Source: CAVRXQ01 sp963831155 (GTDB taxonomy: Bacteria > Actinomycetota > Acidimicrobiia > Acidimicrobiales > Bog-793). Taken from it: DNA of 64,000 nucleotides. Both the position numbers and the translations under genes were made by a program. Below are positions 50,899 through 60,781 of the stretch, in pieces (positions within the stretch are counted from its first letter, which is position 1; each line of letters starts with the position of its first letter). The notes under the pieces were generated by a model, which saw only the letters and a program-made list of their open reading frames with translations, was not told the origin of the DNA and did no database searches. The stretch spans positions 434,001 to 498,000 of the forward strand of contig CAWHOY010000005.1 of the NCBI GenBank assembly GCA_963831155.1, read 5' to 3'.

Positions 50899-51261
50899 AT
50901 GGCCTCTGAGTGGTACACGATCGTGATCGACGCACACGACCCGCGCGCGCTCGCCCGCTTCTGGGCCGAAGTGCTCGGGTACCGCGTGCTCTACGAGGAT
51001 GAGGAGGAGGTGCTGATTGCGAAAGGTGATGACGCCTATCCCGGGATCTGCTTTGTTCCGGTCGACGACGCGAAGCTCCGGAAGAATCGTCTGCACATCG
51101 ACTTGAATCCCGACGACCAGGACGCCGAGGTCGAACGTCTGCTTGCGCTCGGCGCCCGCCACGCCGACATCGGCCAGGGCGAGGTGAGGTGGGTTGTGCT
51201 CGCCGATCCGGAGGACAACGAGTTCTGCGTACTCAGACGGCACGAGTCCCTCGTCAACTGA
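50899..51261 (+). CDS. VOC (glyoxalase/bleomycin resistance) superfamily protein
   Basis: 120 residues from ATG 50899 (a GTG 3 codons earlier also fits). It has the paired beta-alpha-beta-beta-beta layout: VIDAHDPRALARFWAEVLGYRVLYE opens the first module, and HIDLNPDDQDAEVERLLALGARH with VVLADPEDNEFCVL the second. DPEDNEFCVL is the 'DP-GN' end common to actinobacterial VOC proteins that bind metals and small ligands. Substrate unknown. Convergent with RamB. Confidence 0.82.
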   Translation: MASEWYTIVIDAHDPRALARFWAEVLGYRVLYEDEEEVLIAKGDDAYPGICFVPVDDAKLRKNRLHIDLNPDDQDAEVERLLALGARHADIGQGEVRWVVLADPEDNEFCVLRRHESLVN

Positions 51262-51270
51262 GGGGCGCGT

Positions 51271-52740
51271 TCAATTAGCCTGGTGGCGATCCAAAAAGGC
51301 ATACACCTCGAACACGTCGACCCCGGGATGCGCGGAGAAGACGACGGTGTCGGTCGGCAGCCCCGAGACGAACTGGCTGCGGTCGCGCGCCGACGCCACG
51401 GCCGCACCATCCCACCTGCGCTTTTGTTCCACGGCAGGCTCTGAGCAGCACGAGGGGTCGGGACAGCGCGACCGCATTTTCCGGGTGGTCTCTGAGCCAC
51501 GGAAGTAGCGCGCGTGTTCGGCGGTGGTGCCGACGGTGATCGCGTCGCCGAAATCGGTCCGTATTTCGATGTGTGTCGCGCACCAGAACATCCCGGACGC
51601 CGTCTCGGTGTATTGGTAGTGGAGCGCATAGGCGTCTTCGGATCCGAACGCCTGGCGCGAACCCCACCAGCGGCAGGTCTGCTGGCCTTCGACGGTTCCG
51701 TCGGCAGCTGAAGGCAGCGGAACGCCGTCGTTCTCGTACGCCTTCCAGACCCGTCCGTCGCCATCGGAGCGAATGAAGTGGATCGGGATCCCGAAGTGGT
51801 GCGTGATCAGGTTCGTGATCCGGTGTGCCGCCATCTCATACGAGACGTAGAAGAGCTCGTTGACGTCCTCGACGGAAATGTCCTCCGCTGCCTTCGACTC
51901 CGTCAGCAGCTTGACGACGCTCGCCTCGGGGGCCAAGAGCGCGCCGGCGAAGTAGTTGGCCGCGACGCGCTGGCGAACGTATTCCTCGAAATCGGTCGCG
52001 TCATGGTGACCGAGCGCGAAATGACCGAGCGTCTGTGCAATCACCGAGCGCGCGGAACGTGTACCGCCGGTCGTGTTCCGCTGCGGGACGTAGATGACGC
52101 GCCGTTTCAGGTCACAGATCGATCTCGTCGACGTCGGCATGTCCATCACCCGCGCGATCTCGAAGCCGTAGTGCGCGGTGATGTCGGTCAGGAGCCGTTC
52201 GGAAACCGCGCCCGGTCCGGAGTATCCCGCCGCGCGAAGCGCGCTCGCCGCGGCCTTCTCGATATCGGCGAAATAGTTGTCCGCCTCGCGCATCTCGATG
52301 CGGACGCGGGCGTTGGCGGCACGCGCCCCGAGCGCATCGGGATTTGTCTCGATCGGCGCCGAGAGCGTCTTCACCCTGTCGAACAGCGCGAGGACGTGCT
52401 CGATGGCGGTGTCGTCGAGTCCGGCGCTCGGTCGGAGGTAGGGAAGGCGGAGGCTCGCGTAGCGCGGATCTTCTTGGACGCGCGCCAGGGCAACACGCAA
52501 CTCGGCACGCCGGTTCGGCGGTGCGGGGTCGAGCAGGTCGGCGGCGGTGCAGCCGAGGGCCTGGGCGAGGTTGTTGACGAGCGAGAGTCGCGGCTCGCGC
52601 TGGCCGTTCTCGATCTGGGAGAGGTAGGACGCCTGCCGTCCGACGAGCGCACCGAGCTCGGTCAGCGTTAGGTCACGTCGGCGGCGGAAGTGGCGCAGCC
52701 GCTCACCGAAGACGAGCGGGTCAAGGCTGGTGGCGTCCAC
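51271..52740 (-). CDS. ramB: RamB-like XRE family regulator of acetate/glyoxylate metabolism
   Basis: 489 residues from GTG 52740; GATACT stands 6 nt before it and no ribosome site is present, so the mRNA is probably leaderless. Domains: XRE helix-turn-helix at residues 11-65 (LTLTELGALVGRQASYLSQIENGQREP), an ImmA/IrrE-like middle domain with QTLGHFALGHHDATDFEEYV, and the C-terminal ScfR/RamB domain with CRWWGSRQAF. RamB represses aceA and aceB in Corynebacterium and controls icl in mycobacteria. Its place divergent from aceB, with aceA next, makes the same role very likely. Confidence 0.88.
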   Translation of the reverse strand: MDATSLDPLVFGERLRHFRRRRDLTLTELGALVGRQASYLSQIENGQREPRLSLVNNLAQALGCTAADLLDPAPPNRRAELRVALARVQEDPRYASLRLPYLRPSAGLDDTAIEHVLALFDRVKTLSAPIETNPDALGARAANARVRIEMREADNYFADIEKAAASALRAAGYSGPGAVSERLLTDITAHYGFEIARVMDMPTSTRSICDLKRRVIYVPQRNTTGGTRSARSVIAQTLGHFALGHHDATDFEEYVRQRVAANYFAGALLAPEASVVKLLTESKAAEDISVEDVNELFYVSYEMAAHRITNLITHHFGIPIHFIRSDGDGRVWKAYENDGVPLPSAADGTVEGQQTCRWWGSRQAFGSEDAYALHYQYTETASGMFWCATHIEIRTDFGDAITVGTTAEHARYFRGSETTRKMRSRCPDPSCCSEPAVEQKRRWDGAAVASARDRSQFVSGLPTDTVVFSAHPGVDVFEVYAFLDRHQAN

Positions 52741-52746
52741 AAGCGA

Positions 52747-52820
52747 AGTATCGCAGAAATTCACAGAACCACAACCGCGCCCGAAATTCGAGAGACAGAA
52801 ATCGGGGAATTTCGCATAAT
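52747..52820. promoter_or_regulatory. ramB-aceB divergent control region
   Basis: The heptamer GAAATTC occurs at 52756-52762 and 52783-52789 and inverted (GAATTTC) at 52807-52813, with extended matches TCGCAGAAATTC and GAATTTCGCA. CATAAT (52815-52820) lies 8 nt before the aceB ATG, and GATACT (minus, 52752-52747) lies 6 nt before the ramB GTG. The repeats overlap both promoters and are good candidates for RamB binding, although they do not copy the known Corynebacterium TTTGCAAA core. Confidence 0.5.
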
Positions 52821-52828
52821 CGTCGACA

Positions 52829-54391
52829 ATGACCACGGTCGCCGCGGAACCCTTCCCGCACGTCGACGACGTCCTGACGCCCGAGGCGGCGGACTTGGTC
52901 GTCGGACTGCACGAGACGTTCGACAAGCGGCGCCGTGACCTGCTCGCCGCGCGGCGCGAGCGCCAAGCGCGCTTTGACTCTGGCGAACGGCCGGACTTTT
53001 TAGAACAGACCGCCGAGATCCGCTCGCAGTCCTGGCGGGTGCCCACCGCGCCGCCGGGGCTCGTCGATCGCCGCGTCGAGATCACCGGCCCGGCGGAGCG
53101 CAAGATGATGATCAACGCGCTGAACTCGGGCGCCAAGGTCTTCATGGCCGACTTCGAGGACGCGAACTCGCCGACGTGGGCGAACGTGCTCGAAGGCCAG
53201 CGCAACCTCGTCGACGCCGTGCGCGGTTCGATCGAGCTCGAGACCGCCGAGCGCACCTACCGGCTCGGTGAGAACCCGGCGACGTTGGTCGTGCGACCGC
53301 GGGGATGGCACCTTTTTGAGAAGCACTTCACCGTGGACGGCGTGGCGGTGTCGGCGAGCCTGTTCGACGCCGGGCTGTACCTCTTCCACAACGCGCGCGA
53401 ATCGATCAATCGAGGCTTCGGACCGTACTTCTATCTTCCAAAGCTCGAGTCGCACGAAGAGGCGCGCCTGTGGGACGAGGTGCTGGCGCGCTGCGAGGAC
53501 GAACTCGACTTGCCGCGAGGATCCGTGCGCGTCACCGTGCTCATCGAGACGATCACTGCCGCCTTCGAAATGGACGAGATCCTCTATGAGCTGCGGGACC
53601 ACATCTGTGGGCTGAACGCCGGACGATGGGACTACATCTTCTCGATCGCAAAGCGTTTCCACGCAGACCCGGCGTTCGTGCTTGCCGATCGCGCGATGGT
53701 CACCATGACCGTGCCGTTCATGCGCGCCTACACCGAGTTGTTGGTGAAGACGTGCCACGACCGCGGCGCCCACGCGATCGGCGGCATGGCGGCGTTCATC
53801 CCGAATCGGAAAAAGCCCGACGTCACCGAGCGGGCGCTCGAAAAGGTCGCCGATGACAAGCGACGCGAGGCGGGCGACGGATTCGACGGGACGTGGGTCG
53901 CGCACCCGGACCTCGTTCCGACGGCGCTCGCCGAGTTCGACGCGGTGCTGGGTGCGCGCCCGAACCAGCTCGCACGCCAACGCGACGTCTCGGTTTCCGC
54001 CTCCGACCTGCTCGCGGTGCACCGTCCGCCGAACAGCGTGACGCGCCAGGGTCTGGAGACGAACGTCTCGGTCGGGCTCCGCTATCTCATTTCCTGGTTG
54101 CAGGGGACCGGGGCTGCGGCGATCGACGACCTGATGGAGGACGCCGCCACGGCGGAGATCTCCCGTGCGCAGATCTGGCAGTGGGTCCACCACGACGTCG
54201 AACTCGCCGACGGGACCGAGGTCACCGCGGAGCTCGTCGATGGACTCCTCGCCGAGCACGCGCAGCGCGCCCTCGATGAGGGAGTACCCAAAGAGACCGT
54301 CGCGACGGCGCGCTCTCTTTTCGAACAGGTGGCGCTCTCCGACGAGTTCATCGACTTTTTGACCCTGCCCGCCTACGAGTACCTGGCGTGA
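52829..54391 (+). CDS. aceB: Malate synthase A
   Basis: 520 residues from ATG 52829. The length and sequence match the short AceB/MSA type rather than the 720 aa GlcB type of most actinobacteria. Motifs: VEITGPAERKMMINALNSGA, VFMADFEDANSPTW, VTVLIETITAAFEMDEILYELRDHI (in parts), GLNAGRWDYIFSIAKRF (metal and acetyl-CoA site), and GGMAAFIPNRKKP. It joins glyoxylate and acetyl-CoA into malate. Followed 43 bp downstream by aceA, so the glyoxylate shunt is one operon. Confidence 0.95.
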   Translation: MTTVAAEPFPHVDDVLTPEAADLVVGLHETFDKRRRDLLAARRERQARFDSGERPDFLEQTAEIRSQSWRVPTAPPGLVDRRVEITGPAERKMMINALNSGAKVFMADFEDANSPTWANVLEGQRNLVDAVRGSIELETAERTYRLGENPATLVVRPRGWHLFEKHFTVDGVAVSASLFDAGLYLFHNARESINRGFGPYFYLPKLESHEEARLWDEVLARCEDELDLPRGSVRVTVLIETITAAFEMDEILYELRDHICGLNAGRWDYIFSIAKRFHADPAFVLADRAMVTMTVPFMRAYTELLVKTCHDRGAHAIGGMAAFIPNRKKPDVTERALEKVADDKRREAGDGFDGTWVAHPDLVPTALAEFDAVLGARPNQLARQRDVSVSASDLLAVHRPPNSVTRQGLETNVSVGLRYLISWLQGTGAAAIDDLMEDAATAEISRAQIWQWVHHDVELADGTEVTAELVDGLLAEHAQRALDEGVPKETVATARSLFEQVALSDEFIDFLTLPAYEYLA

Positions 54392-54434
54392 GCCAGGGCA
54401 TTCGACCTCCATCACCAGAAAGGACGGATCGGCA

Positions 54435-55760
<1,326 letters not shown>

Positions 55761-55778
55761 GGCGGCACGCTGCCTTTT
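55761..55778 (+). terminator. Weak intrinsic terminator after aceA
   Basis: GGCGG-CACG-CTGCC followed by TTTT begins right after the aceA stop. The stem is 5 bp with one G-T pair, so it is weak, but no other structure separates this gene from convergent menF. Confidence 0.35.
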
Positions 55779-57058
55779 CAGACCTTCGAGGTGAGGATCG
55801 GCAAAAGCGCGGCGAACTTCGCCTCGGTCTCGGCGAATTCTGATTCCGGGTCGGACTCGGCGACGATGCCGCCCCCGGCACAGAGCACCGCCTCGTTCTC
55901 GTCAACAGTCGCGGAGCGGATGCCGATCCACCACGCGCCGTCGCCGTTCGCGTCGACGTAGCCGACGGGGCCGCCGTAGCGGCCGCGTTCGAAGGGCTCG
56001 GTGCGGGCGAGGTAGGCGAGTGCCGCTTCCCGCGGTGAGCCTCCGATCGCGGGGGTCGGATGGAGCGCGATGGCGAGTTCGAGGGCGCTCGGACGCCGGG
56101 TGTCGTCGTTGTCGAGCGCGCCGGTAATTCGCGTCGCGAGATGGGTGACCGTCGCGAGTTCGAGGGGCTCGGGCTCCAAGGTCGCGTCGAGGTTCGCGCC
56201 GCAAGCGGTGAGGATCTTTTCGATCTCCTCGACGACGACGCGGTGCTCGAAACGCTCCTTGTGCGAGGAAAAGAGCGACGCGATCGTCGCCGCGTTATCG
56301 GCAGCATCGGACAAGTGCGGCACAGTTCCCGCAAGGGGCGTCGAGGCGATCTGCGCGCCCCGTCTTGCGATCAAAAGCTCGGGAGAGGCACCGAGGAATC
56401 CGTCGATTGCGAACACCGTCGTCTTTGGCTGCGCGGAGCGCATCGCGGTGACGAGGTAGTCCTGGCGATACGGAAGGTTGGCTGTGACGACGCAGTTCCG
56501 CGCCAGGACGACTTTTTCGAAGGAGCCAGCCGCGATCGCCTGCTTCGCCTTATCCACCCGTCGCAGGTAGTGGTCCTTGGATTCGGGATAGGTGACCTCG
56601 AAGCGGTCGGGACCCGGCCGGACGCCGAATGCCGCCTCGGTGGTTTGCAGGTGGGCGTTGAGATCGGCGTCATCGTTGGAGACGAGGATCACGACCTCTT
56701 CGTCTCGGTGTCGGACGAGGGTGACGGTCGGAATGACGAGCTCGGCGGGTTCGCTCGCCTTGAATGCCAGCGACGCGAAGGCGACCGGCACGCCGGTGCC
56801 GTCGGTCGGTATCGCCGCCAGCAGGGCGACGGCCTCCCGGGCGCGCGACGGATCGGCAAAGCCGCCCGGTACCGCGAGGCGCGCCGCCGTGCCCACGCCG
56901 TAGCGAACCTCGCGGCGCGATTCGACAACGAGACCACTCGCCTGGGCGAGCCGCCGGATGCGCAGGCGCTGGGCGGCGTCGACGTCGACGCGTTTCGCGA
57001 TGAGCGAGTCGGCGTCGATCGGGTGCCCGTTTGATCCGGTCATCTCTGCGGCGATCAT
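55778..57058 (-). CDS. menF: Isochorismate synthase (MenF/EntC family)
   Basis: 426 residues from ATG 57058, which overlaps the menG stop (TGATG); the open frame continues upstream but there it is antisense shadow. The chorismate-binding domain is visible: VDKAKQAIAAGSFEKVVLARNC, TPLAGTVPH, VVVEEIEKILTACGANL, HPTPAIGGSPREAALA, and WWIGIRSATVDENEAVLCAGGGIV in parts, with the metal-binding Glu residues. It converts chorismate to isochorismate, the first step of menaquinone synthesis. The N-terminal 120 residues are more variable. Confidence 0.88.
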   Translation of the reverse strand: MIAAEMTGSNGHPIDADSLIAKRVDVDAAQRLRIRRLAQASGLVVESRREVRYGVGTAARLAVPGGFADPSRAREAVALLAAIPTDGTGVPVAFASLAFKASEPAELVIPTVTLVRHRDEEVVILVSNDDADLNAHLQTTEAAFGVRPGPDRFEVTYPESKDHYLRRVDKAKQAIAAGSFEKVVLARNCVVTANLPYRQDYLVTAMRSAQPKTTVFAIDGFLGASPELLIARRGAQIASTPLAGTVPHLSDAADNAATIASLFSSHKERFEHRVVVEEIEKILTACGANLDATLEPEPLELATVTHLATRITGALDNDDTRRPSALELAIALHPTPAIGGSPREAALAYLARTEPFERGRYGGPVGYVDANGDGAWWIGIRSATVDENEAVLCAGGGIVAESDPESEFAETEAKFAALLPILTSKV

Positions 57059-57810
57059 CAGGCTGGCTTTCTCGCCGAGGCCTGGCGGGTCGCGATGGGG
57101 AAGGGCTTGCCACCCGAGCGCGTCGCGCAGATCAGCTGCGCGATGCCGCCGTTCAGCCGGAGCCGCTCGATCCCTTCGAAGCCCACCTCTTCGAGCAGCT
57201 CTCTTAGCGCCGCGGGCGGCGGCAGGTAGGCGAACGACCGTGGTAGGTAGCGGTAGGCCTCGGCGTCGGACAGAGCGGCACCGATCGTGGGCACGAAGAA
57301 GCGGAACCAGAGTCGGTGGCCGAGGCGCAGGATCGGAAGGTCCGGCTCGTCGACCTCCAACAGCGCCACTCGCCCGACCGGACGAAGCACGCGTGCCACC
57401 TCTTTCAGCACGGCGGCGAGGTCGGTGAAGTTTCTCAGCGCGAACCCCGAGACGATCCCGTCGACCGAGCCGTCTTTCAATGGCAGGCGGGCGGCGTCGG
57501 ATTCGACGAGGGGCGAGGTGAGGCCGTGTGTCGAACGCAGCATGTTCAGCGCGAAGTCGACCCCGATCACGCGGTACCGCTCGCGCTCCGCGAGACGGAC
57601 CAGGTCTCCGGTCCCGCACGCCAGGTCGACGACGAATGACGACGGGGCGAGGTCGAGCGAACGGATCGTCCGCCGACGCCACGACTGGTCGAGCCCGAAG
57701 GCGATGATCCGGTTGATGAGGTCATAACGCGGGGCGATCGTGTCGAACATCGCCCGCACGACCGAGGTCTTCTCCTCTCCGCAGGGGAGCGCGGTCGCGC
57801 TCTTGTTCAC
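57058..57810 (-). CDS. menG: Demethylmenaquinone methyltransferase (MenG/UbiE)
   Basis: 250 residues from GTG 57810. SAM-dependent methyltransferase: MFDTIAPRYDLINRIIAFGLDQSWRR is the UbiE signature at the N-terminus, VVDLACGTGDLVRLA is motif I, VESDAARLPLKDGSVDGIVSGFALRN is split over motifs II-III. It adds the last methyl group to menaquinone. The coupling with menF suggests a local menaquinone operon. An additional basic tail of about 15 residues (PFPIATRQASARKP) is seen. Confidence 0.9.
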   Translation of the reverse strand: MNKSATALPCGEEKTSVVRAMFDTIAPRYDLINRIIAFGLDQSWRRRTIRSLDLAPSSFVVDLACGTGDLVRLAERERYRVIGVDFALNMLRSTHGLTSPLVESDAARLPLKDGSVDGIVSGFALRNFTDLAAVLKEVARVLRPVGRVALLEVDEPDLPILRLGHRLWFRFFVPTIGAALSDAEAYRYLPRSFAYLPPPAALRELLEEVGFEGIERLRLNGGIAQLICATRSGGKPFPIATRQASARKPA

Positions 57811-57846
57811 GGGGCCAACACCCGATTCAAGTGGGACCGCAAGCGC

Positions 57847-58215
57847 TCAGCGGTACCAGATGCGCACGTAGTGGCGGCTCTGGGGATGCAGCAACAGAAC
57901 GACGAGCGCGATCTGGAACAGCAACGAAAGGATGTTGGCGGCGAAGACGCTGGCGAGGAAGATCAACAAGAGGAGCGGCAGCACCGCCGCGGCGATCGCC
58001 ACGTAGTAGCCCCACTTCTTTGCATTCGAGATCCCCAGGGCGCCGGCGACGTCGGCCGCGATGAGCAGCAGCGACAGCCTTCCGAGTCCACCGACGGCGA
58101 CGCCGGCGATCAGACCCAAGATGGCGTTCCAGTACAAAAGAGCCGTCGCGATCTGCAGCGTCTGGGGCTGGTGGGTCGGGAACCACCGCAGGTGCTGGAG
58201 CGACGACGAGGGCAT
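57847..58215 (-). CDS. Small integral membrane protein of unknown function
   Basis: 122 residues from ATG 58215; CAGACT lies 6 nt before it, so this start is preferred to GTG 58221. After a hydrophilic head (PSSSLQHLRWFPTHQPQTLQI) there are four hydrophobic segments: about 24-41, 44-60, 66-82 and 86-108, and a basic end (HPQSRHYVRIWYR). Similar four-helix proteins occur widely in actinobacteria without known function. It lies between menG and rlmN on the same strand. Confidence 0.72.
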   Translation of the reverse strand: MPSSSLQHLRWFPTHQPQTLQIATALLYWNAILGLIAGVAVGGLGRLSLLLIAADVAGALGISNAKKWGYYVAIAAAVLPLLLLIFLASVFAANILSLLFQIALVVLLLHPQSRHYVRIWYR

Positions 58216-58227
58216 CGGCACAGTCTG

Positions 58228-59292
58228 TCAGCCGGCCCGCACAGCGAGCGTCAGCCCCGCGGCGGCGGGTTCGGCCGACCCGGCGAGCTGGCCGCAGGCG
58301 GCGGTGATCTCGCGTCCGCGGGTGCGCCGAACCGTGACGTTCACCCCTGCAGCCAAGAGGGAGTCGCGAAACGCCCGCACCCGGCTTGCCGGGCTGCCGC
58401 GAAGGCCGCGGGACAGCCCGCCTTCGGTGGGGTTCAACGGGATGAGGTTGACGTGCGCGCGCAGCTCGCGCGCGATCGGCGCGAGTTCGAGCGCGTCCTT
58501 CAGTGTGTCGTTGACGCCGTCGATCAGCGCCCACTCGAGCGAGATCCGGCGGTGGGTCGCGTCGAGGTACTCGTGACAAGCGGCGACAAGCGCGGCGATC
58601 GGGTAGCGACGGTTCAGCGGAACGATGGAGTCGCGCAGCGCGTCGTTGGCGGCGTGCAAGGAGAGCGCCAGGTTGACCTGTCGGTCGAAGGTGGCGAGCT
58701 TTTTTATTCCCGGGACGACGCCGACCGTCGAGATAGTCACGTGGCGGGCAGCGAGGCCGATCTCGTCGACGATGCGCAACGTCGCCTTCTCGACGTTGTT
58801 GAAATTGGCGAGCGGCTCGCCCATACCCATGAAGACGACGTGGTCGAGGCGGCGGCCGGTATCGAGGGCCGCGTGCCCGGCGAGCGCCACCTGTTCGACG
58901 ATCTCGCCGGAACTGAGATGACGGGTGAACCCGGCGTCGCCGGTCGCACAGAACTTGCACGCCATCGCGCAACCGGCCTGCGACGAGATACAGACGGTGG
59001 TGTGACGTTGGTTGTGCATGAGGACCGTCTCGATGGCCGCGCCGTCGCGCAACTCGAGGAGCCATTTGCGCGTCGCCCCGTCGTCGGCAGTGAGATCGCG
59101 CGTGACGTGGAATGCGGGCGCGAGCTCGACGAGGTCGGCGAGCCGACGACGCATCGCCGAGGGGACCTCGTGGATTTCTTCGGGCGTCGCGAATCGGGTG
59201 AGGAAGGCGCGGCGGATCTGCTCGATGCGATAACGGGGCAGGTCGGGGAGCAACGCCGCAAGCCCATCGCGGCCGTAGTCGTAGCGGCTCAT
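58228..59292 (-). CDS. rlmN: 23S rRNA / tRNA adenine-2-methyltransferase RlmN
   Basis: 354 residues from ATG 59292 (GAGAAAGG upstream); the open frame extends further but is not homologous. Radical SAM cluster CAMACKFCATG (CxxxCxxC), preceded by VCISSQAGC and followed by HVVFMGMGEPLANFNNV. The resolving cysteine is in RTRGREITAACGQLAG near the C-terminus. It methylates A2503 of 23S rRNA and A37 of some tRNAs. It is divergent from nth. Confidence 0.94.
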   Translation of the reverse strand: MSRYDYGRDGLAALLPDLPRYRIEQIRRAFLTRFATPEEIHEVPSAMRRRLADLVELAPAFHVTRDLTADDGATRKWLLELRDGAAIETVLMHNQRHTTVCISSQAGCAMACKFCATGDAGFTRHLSSGEIVEQVALAGHAALDTGRRLDHVVFMGMGEPLANFNNVEKATLRIVDEIGLAARHVTISTVGVVPGIKKLATFDRQVNLALSLHAANDALRDSIVPLNRRYPIAALVAACHEYLDATHRRISLEWALIDGVNDTLKDALELAPIARELRAHVNLIPLNPTEGGLSRGLRGSPASRVRAFRDSLLAAGVNVTVRRTRGREITAACGQLAGSAEPAAAGLTLAVRAG

Positions 59293-59370
59293 CGAACCTT
59301 TCTCTCCCACCTTGCCCGGGGAGAGCGTAACGACGCGACCCCGCTCGATCGGTGGTCGGGCACCCATTGG

Positions 59371-59376
59371 TACCGT
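59371..59376 (+). promoter_or_regulatory. -10 box of nth (leaderless)
   Basis: TACCGT lies 7 nt before the nth GTG (59384). The same hexamer stands 6 nt before the GroES-like gene GTG at 60370. Neither gene has a ribosome site. Confidence 0.45.
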
Positions 59377-59383
59377 CGAGCCC

Positions 59384-60091
59384 GTGGCCCGCACCTTGAG
59401 CACGAAGGCCCGGGCGCGTGTCGTCGCCGGACGACTCGCCGAGATCTTCCCCGGCAGCGCGAAGGAACTCTGCGCGCTGAACCACGAAAACCCATACCAG
59501 CTCCTCGTCGCGACGATCCTCTCGGCACAGACGACCGACGAGCGGGTGAACCTCGTCACCCCGGCGCTATTCGCCCGCTATCGCGAGCCCGAGGACCTCG
59601 CCGGCGCGGAGTTCTCAGAGCTCGAAGAGCTGATCCGTTCGACCGGCTTTTTCCGCCAGAAGTCAAAGAGCCTCGTCGGAATGGCGAGCGGTCTCGTCGA
59701 ACGCTTTGGTGGCGAGGTTCCGACGGCGCTCGAGGACCTCGTCACGCTGCCGGGCGTCGGACGCAAGACAGCCAACGTCGTCCGCTCGGTCGCTTTCGGA
59801 CTACCGGGGTTACCCGTCGACACTCACGTCGGTCGACTGGCGCGGCGACTGCACCTGAGTAGCGCCAGCGATCCCGACGTCGTCGAAAAGGATTTGTGCG
59901 CGCTCGTCCCCGAGGACGAATGGGGCGCGCTCAGCCTCCGTCTGATCCTGCACGGCCGGCAGACCTGCTCCGCGAAGAAACCGCTCTGCGCGACCTGCGT
60001 GCTCGCCGACGTCTGTCCGAGCGCCGGGACCTTTGATGCGGCGCCAGCCGCCCCGCGACGAACGAGGACTACGACCGCCCCTGCTCGATGA
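59384..60091 (+). CDS. nth: Endonuclease III
   Basis: 235 residues from GTG 59384. HhH-GPD glycosylase: NPYQLLVATILSAQTTDERVN, helix-hairpin-helix LPGVGRKTANVV with the catalytic Lys, VDTHVGRLARRL with the catalytic Asp, and the [4Fe-4S] ligands CSAKKPLCATCVLADVC (C-x6-C-x2-C-x5-C). It removes oxidised pyrimidines and nicks the AP site. The C-terminal 20 residues (PRRTRTTTAPAR) are basic and overlap the convergent small gene by 23 bp. Confidence 0.94.
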   Translation: MARTLSTKARARVVAGRLAEIFPGSAKELCALNHENPYQLLVATILSAQTTDERVNLVTPALFARYREPEDLAGAEFSELEELIRSTGFFRQKSKSLVGMASGLVERFGGEVPTALEDLVTLPGVGRKTANVVRSVAFGLPGLPVDTHVGRLARRLHLSSASDPDVVEKDLCALVPEDEWGALSLRLILHGRQTCSAKKPLCATCVLADVCPSAGTFDAAPAAPRRTRTTTAPAR

Positions 60092-60263
60092 TGCGGGCGA
60101 TGCGGCGCGTCGCGCCGACGAGGGAGCGCTCGACCGAATAGAGATCGTGTGCGGTCGCGTCGTCGCGGGCCGCCTGGGCGGCGTCACCCATCGCCGCGAT
60201 GCGTTTCGCCAAGTCTTCGATCGTCTTCGAGATCGACGAGAGTTCCGAGCGCTCGACAGGCAC
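60069..60263 (-). CDS. Small actinobacterial coiled-coil protein
   Basis: 64 residues; GTG 60263 follows AAGGAGG. The sequence is almost entirely helical with heptad-like hydrophobic spacing (ELSSISKTIEDLAKRIAAMG, then LYSVERSLVGATRRIARII). Short proteins of this kind with 'DLxxVERSLxxA' near the C-terminus are common next to DNA-repair or cell-cycle genes in actinobacteria. No function is known. The strong ribosome site and family resemblance support it as real. Confidence 0.65.
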   Translation of the reverse strand: MPVERSELSSISKTIEDLAKRIAAMGDAAQAARDDATAHDLYSVERSLVGATRRIARIIEQGRS

Positions 60264-60357
60264 GATCCTCCTTCACGAATCCCGATTGCGCAACCAGTAT
60301 CTCTGACATCTGCCCTGGTCGTGGTGCAGCAGTGGCCGACGCGGGTGGTGGAGGCGG

Positions 60358-60363
60358 TACCGT
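60358..60363 (+). promoter_or_regulatory. -10 box of the GroES-like gene (leaderless)
   Basis: TACCGT ends 6 nt before the GTG at 60370; no ribosome site is present. Confidence 0.4.
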
Positions 60364-60369
60364 CGTTTC

Positions 60370-60729
60370 GTGGCCGCCAACCCCCGAAAGATCCGCGAGG
60401 TCCCGAGTCCCTCGCCGGTGAAGCAACCGGTGACGATGGTGAACGACCGGGTCCTCGTCCAGCTTCCCGACCCCGAGGGCGAGCGTCGCTCGCGCGCCGG
60501 CATCCTGATCCCCGCGACCGCCCAGCTGACCAAGCGACTCACCTGGGCCGAAGTGATGGCGGTCGGTCCGAATGTCCACACGGCGAAGCCAGGCGACAAG
60601 GTGCTGTTCAACAGAGAGGACTGCTTCGAAGTCGAGGTGCAGGGCGAGGAGTACCTCATCCTTCGCGAACGCGACGTCCAGGCGCTCGCCACGGAGCGCC
60701 TCGACGGGGGGACCGGCCTGTACCTGTGA
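60370..60729 (+). CDS. GroES-like co-chaperone paralogue
   Basis: 119 residues from GTG 60370. After about 20 extra N-terminal residues (KIREVPSPSPVKQPV) the GroES fold follows: VNDRVLVQLPDPEGERRSRAGILIP, WAEVMAVGPNVHTAKPGDKVLFNREDCFEV and EEYLILRERDV. The mobile loop that docks on GroEL is altered (ERRSRAGILIP in place of the usual TASGIVLP), and no groEL is adjacent, so it is a diverged paralogue seen in several actinobacteria rather than the main GroES. Confidence 0.8.
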   Translation: MAANPRKIREVPSPSPVKQPVTMVNDRVLVQLPDPEGERRSRAGILIPATAQLTKRLTWAEVMAVGPNVHTAKPGDKVLFNREDCFEVEVQGEEYLILRERDVQALATERLDGGTGLYL

Positions 60730-60781
60730 CGCCGGCCGTATCGGCGATCTTCTTCGCGCGCGGTCGCCCCGCGAGGGCGAG

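Noticed and set aside
57059..57682. Upstream extension of menF to 57682
   Set aside because: That part overlaps menG on the same strand in another frame; the ATG at 57058, coupled to the menG stop, gives the normal family start.
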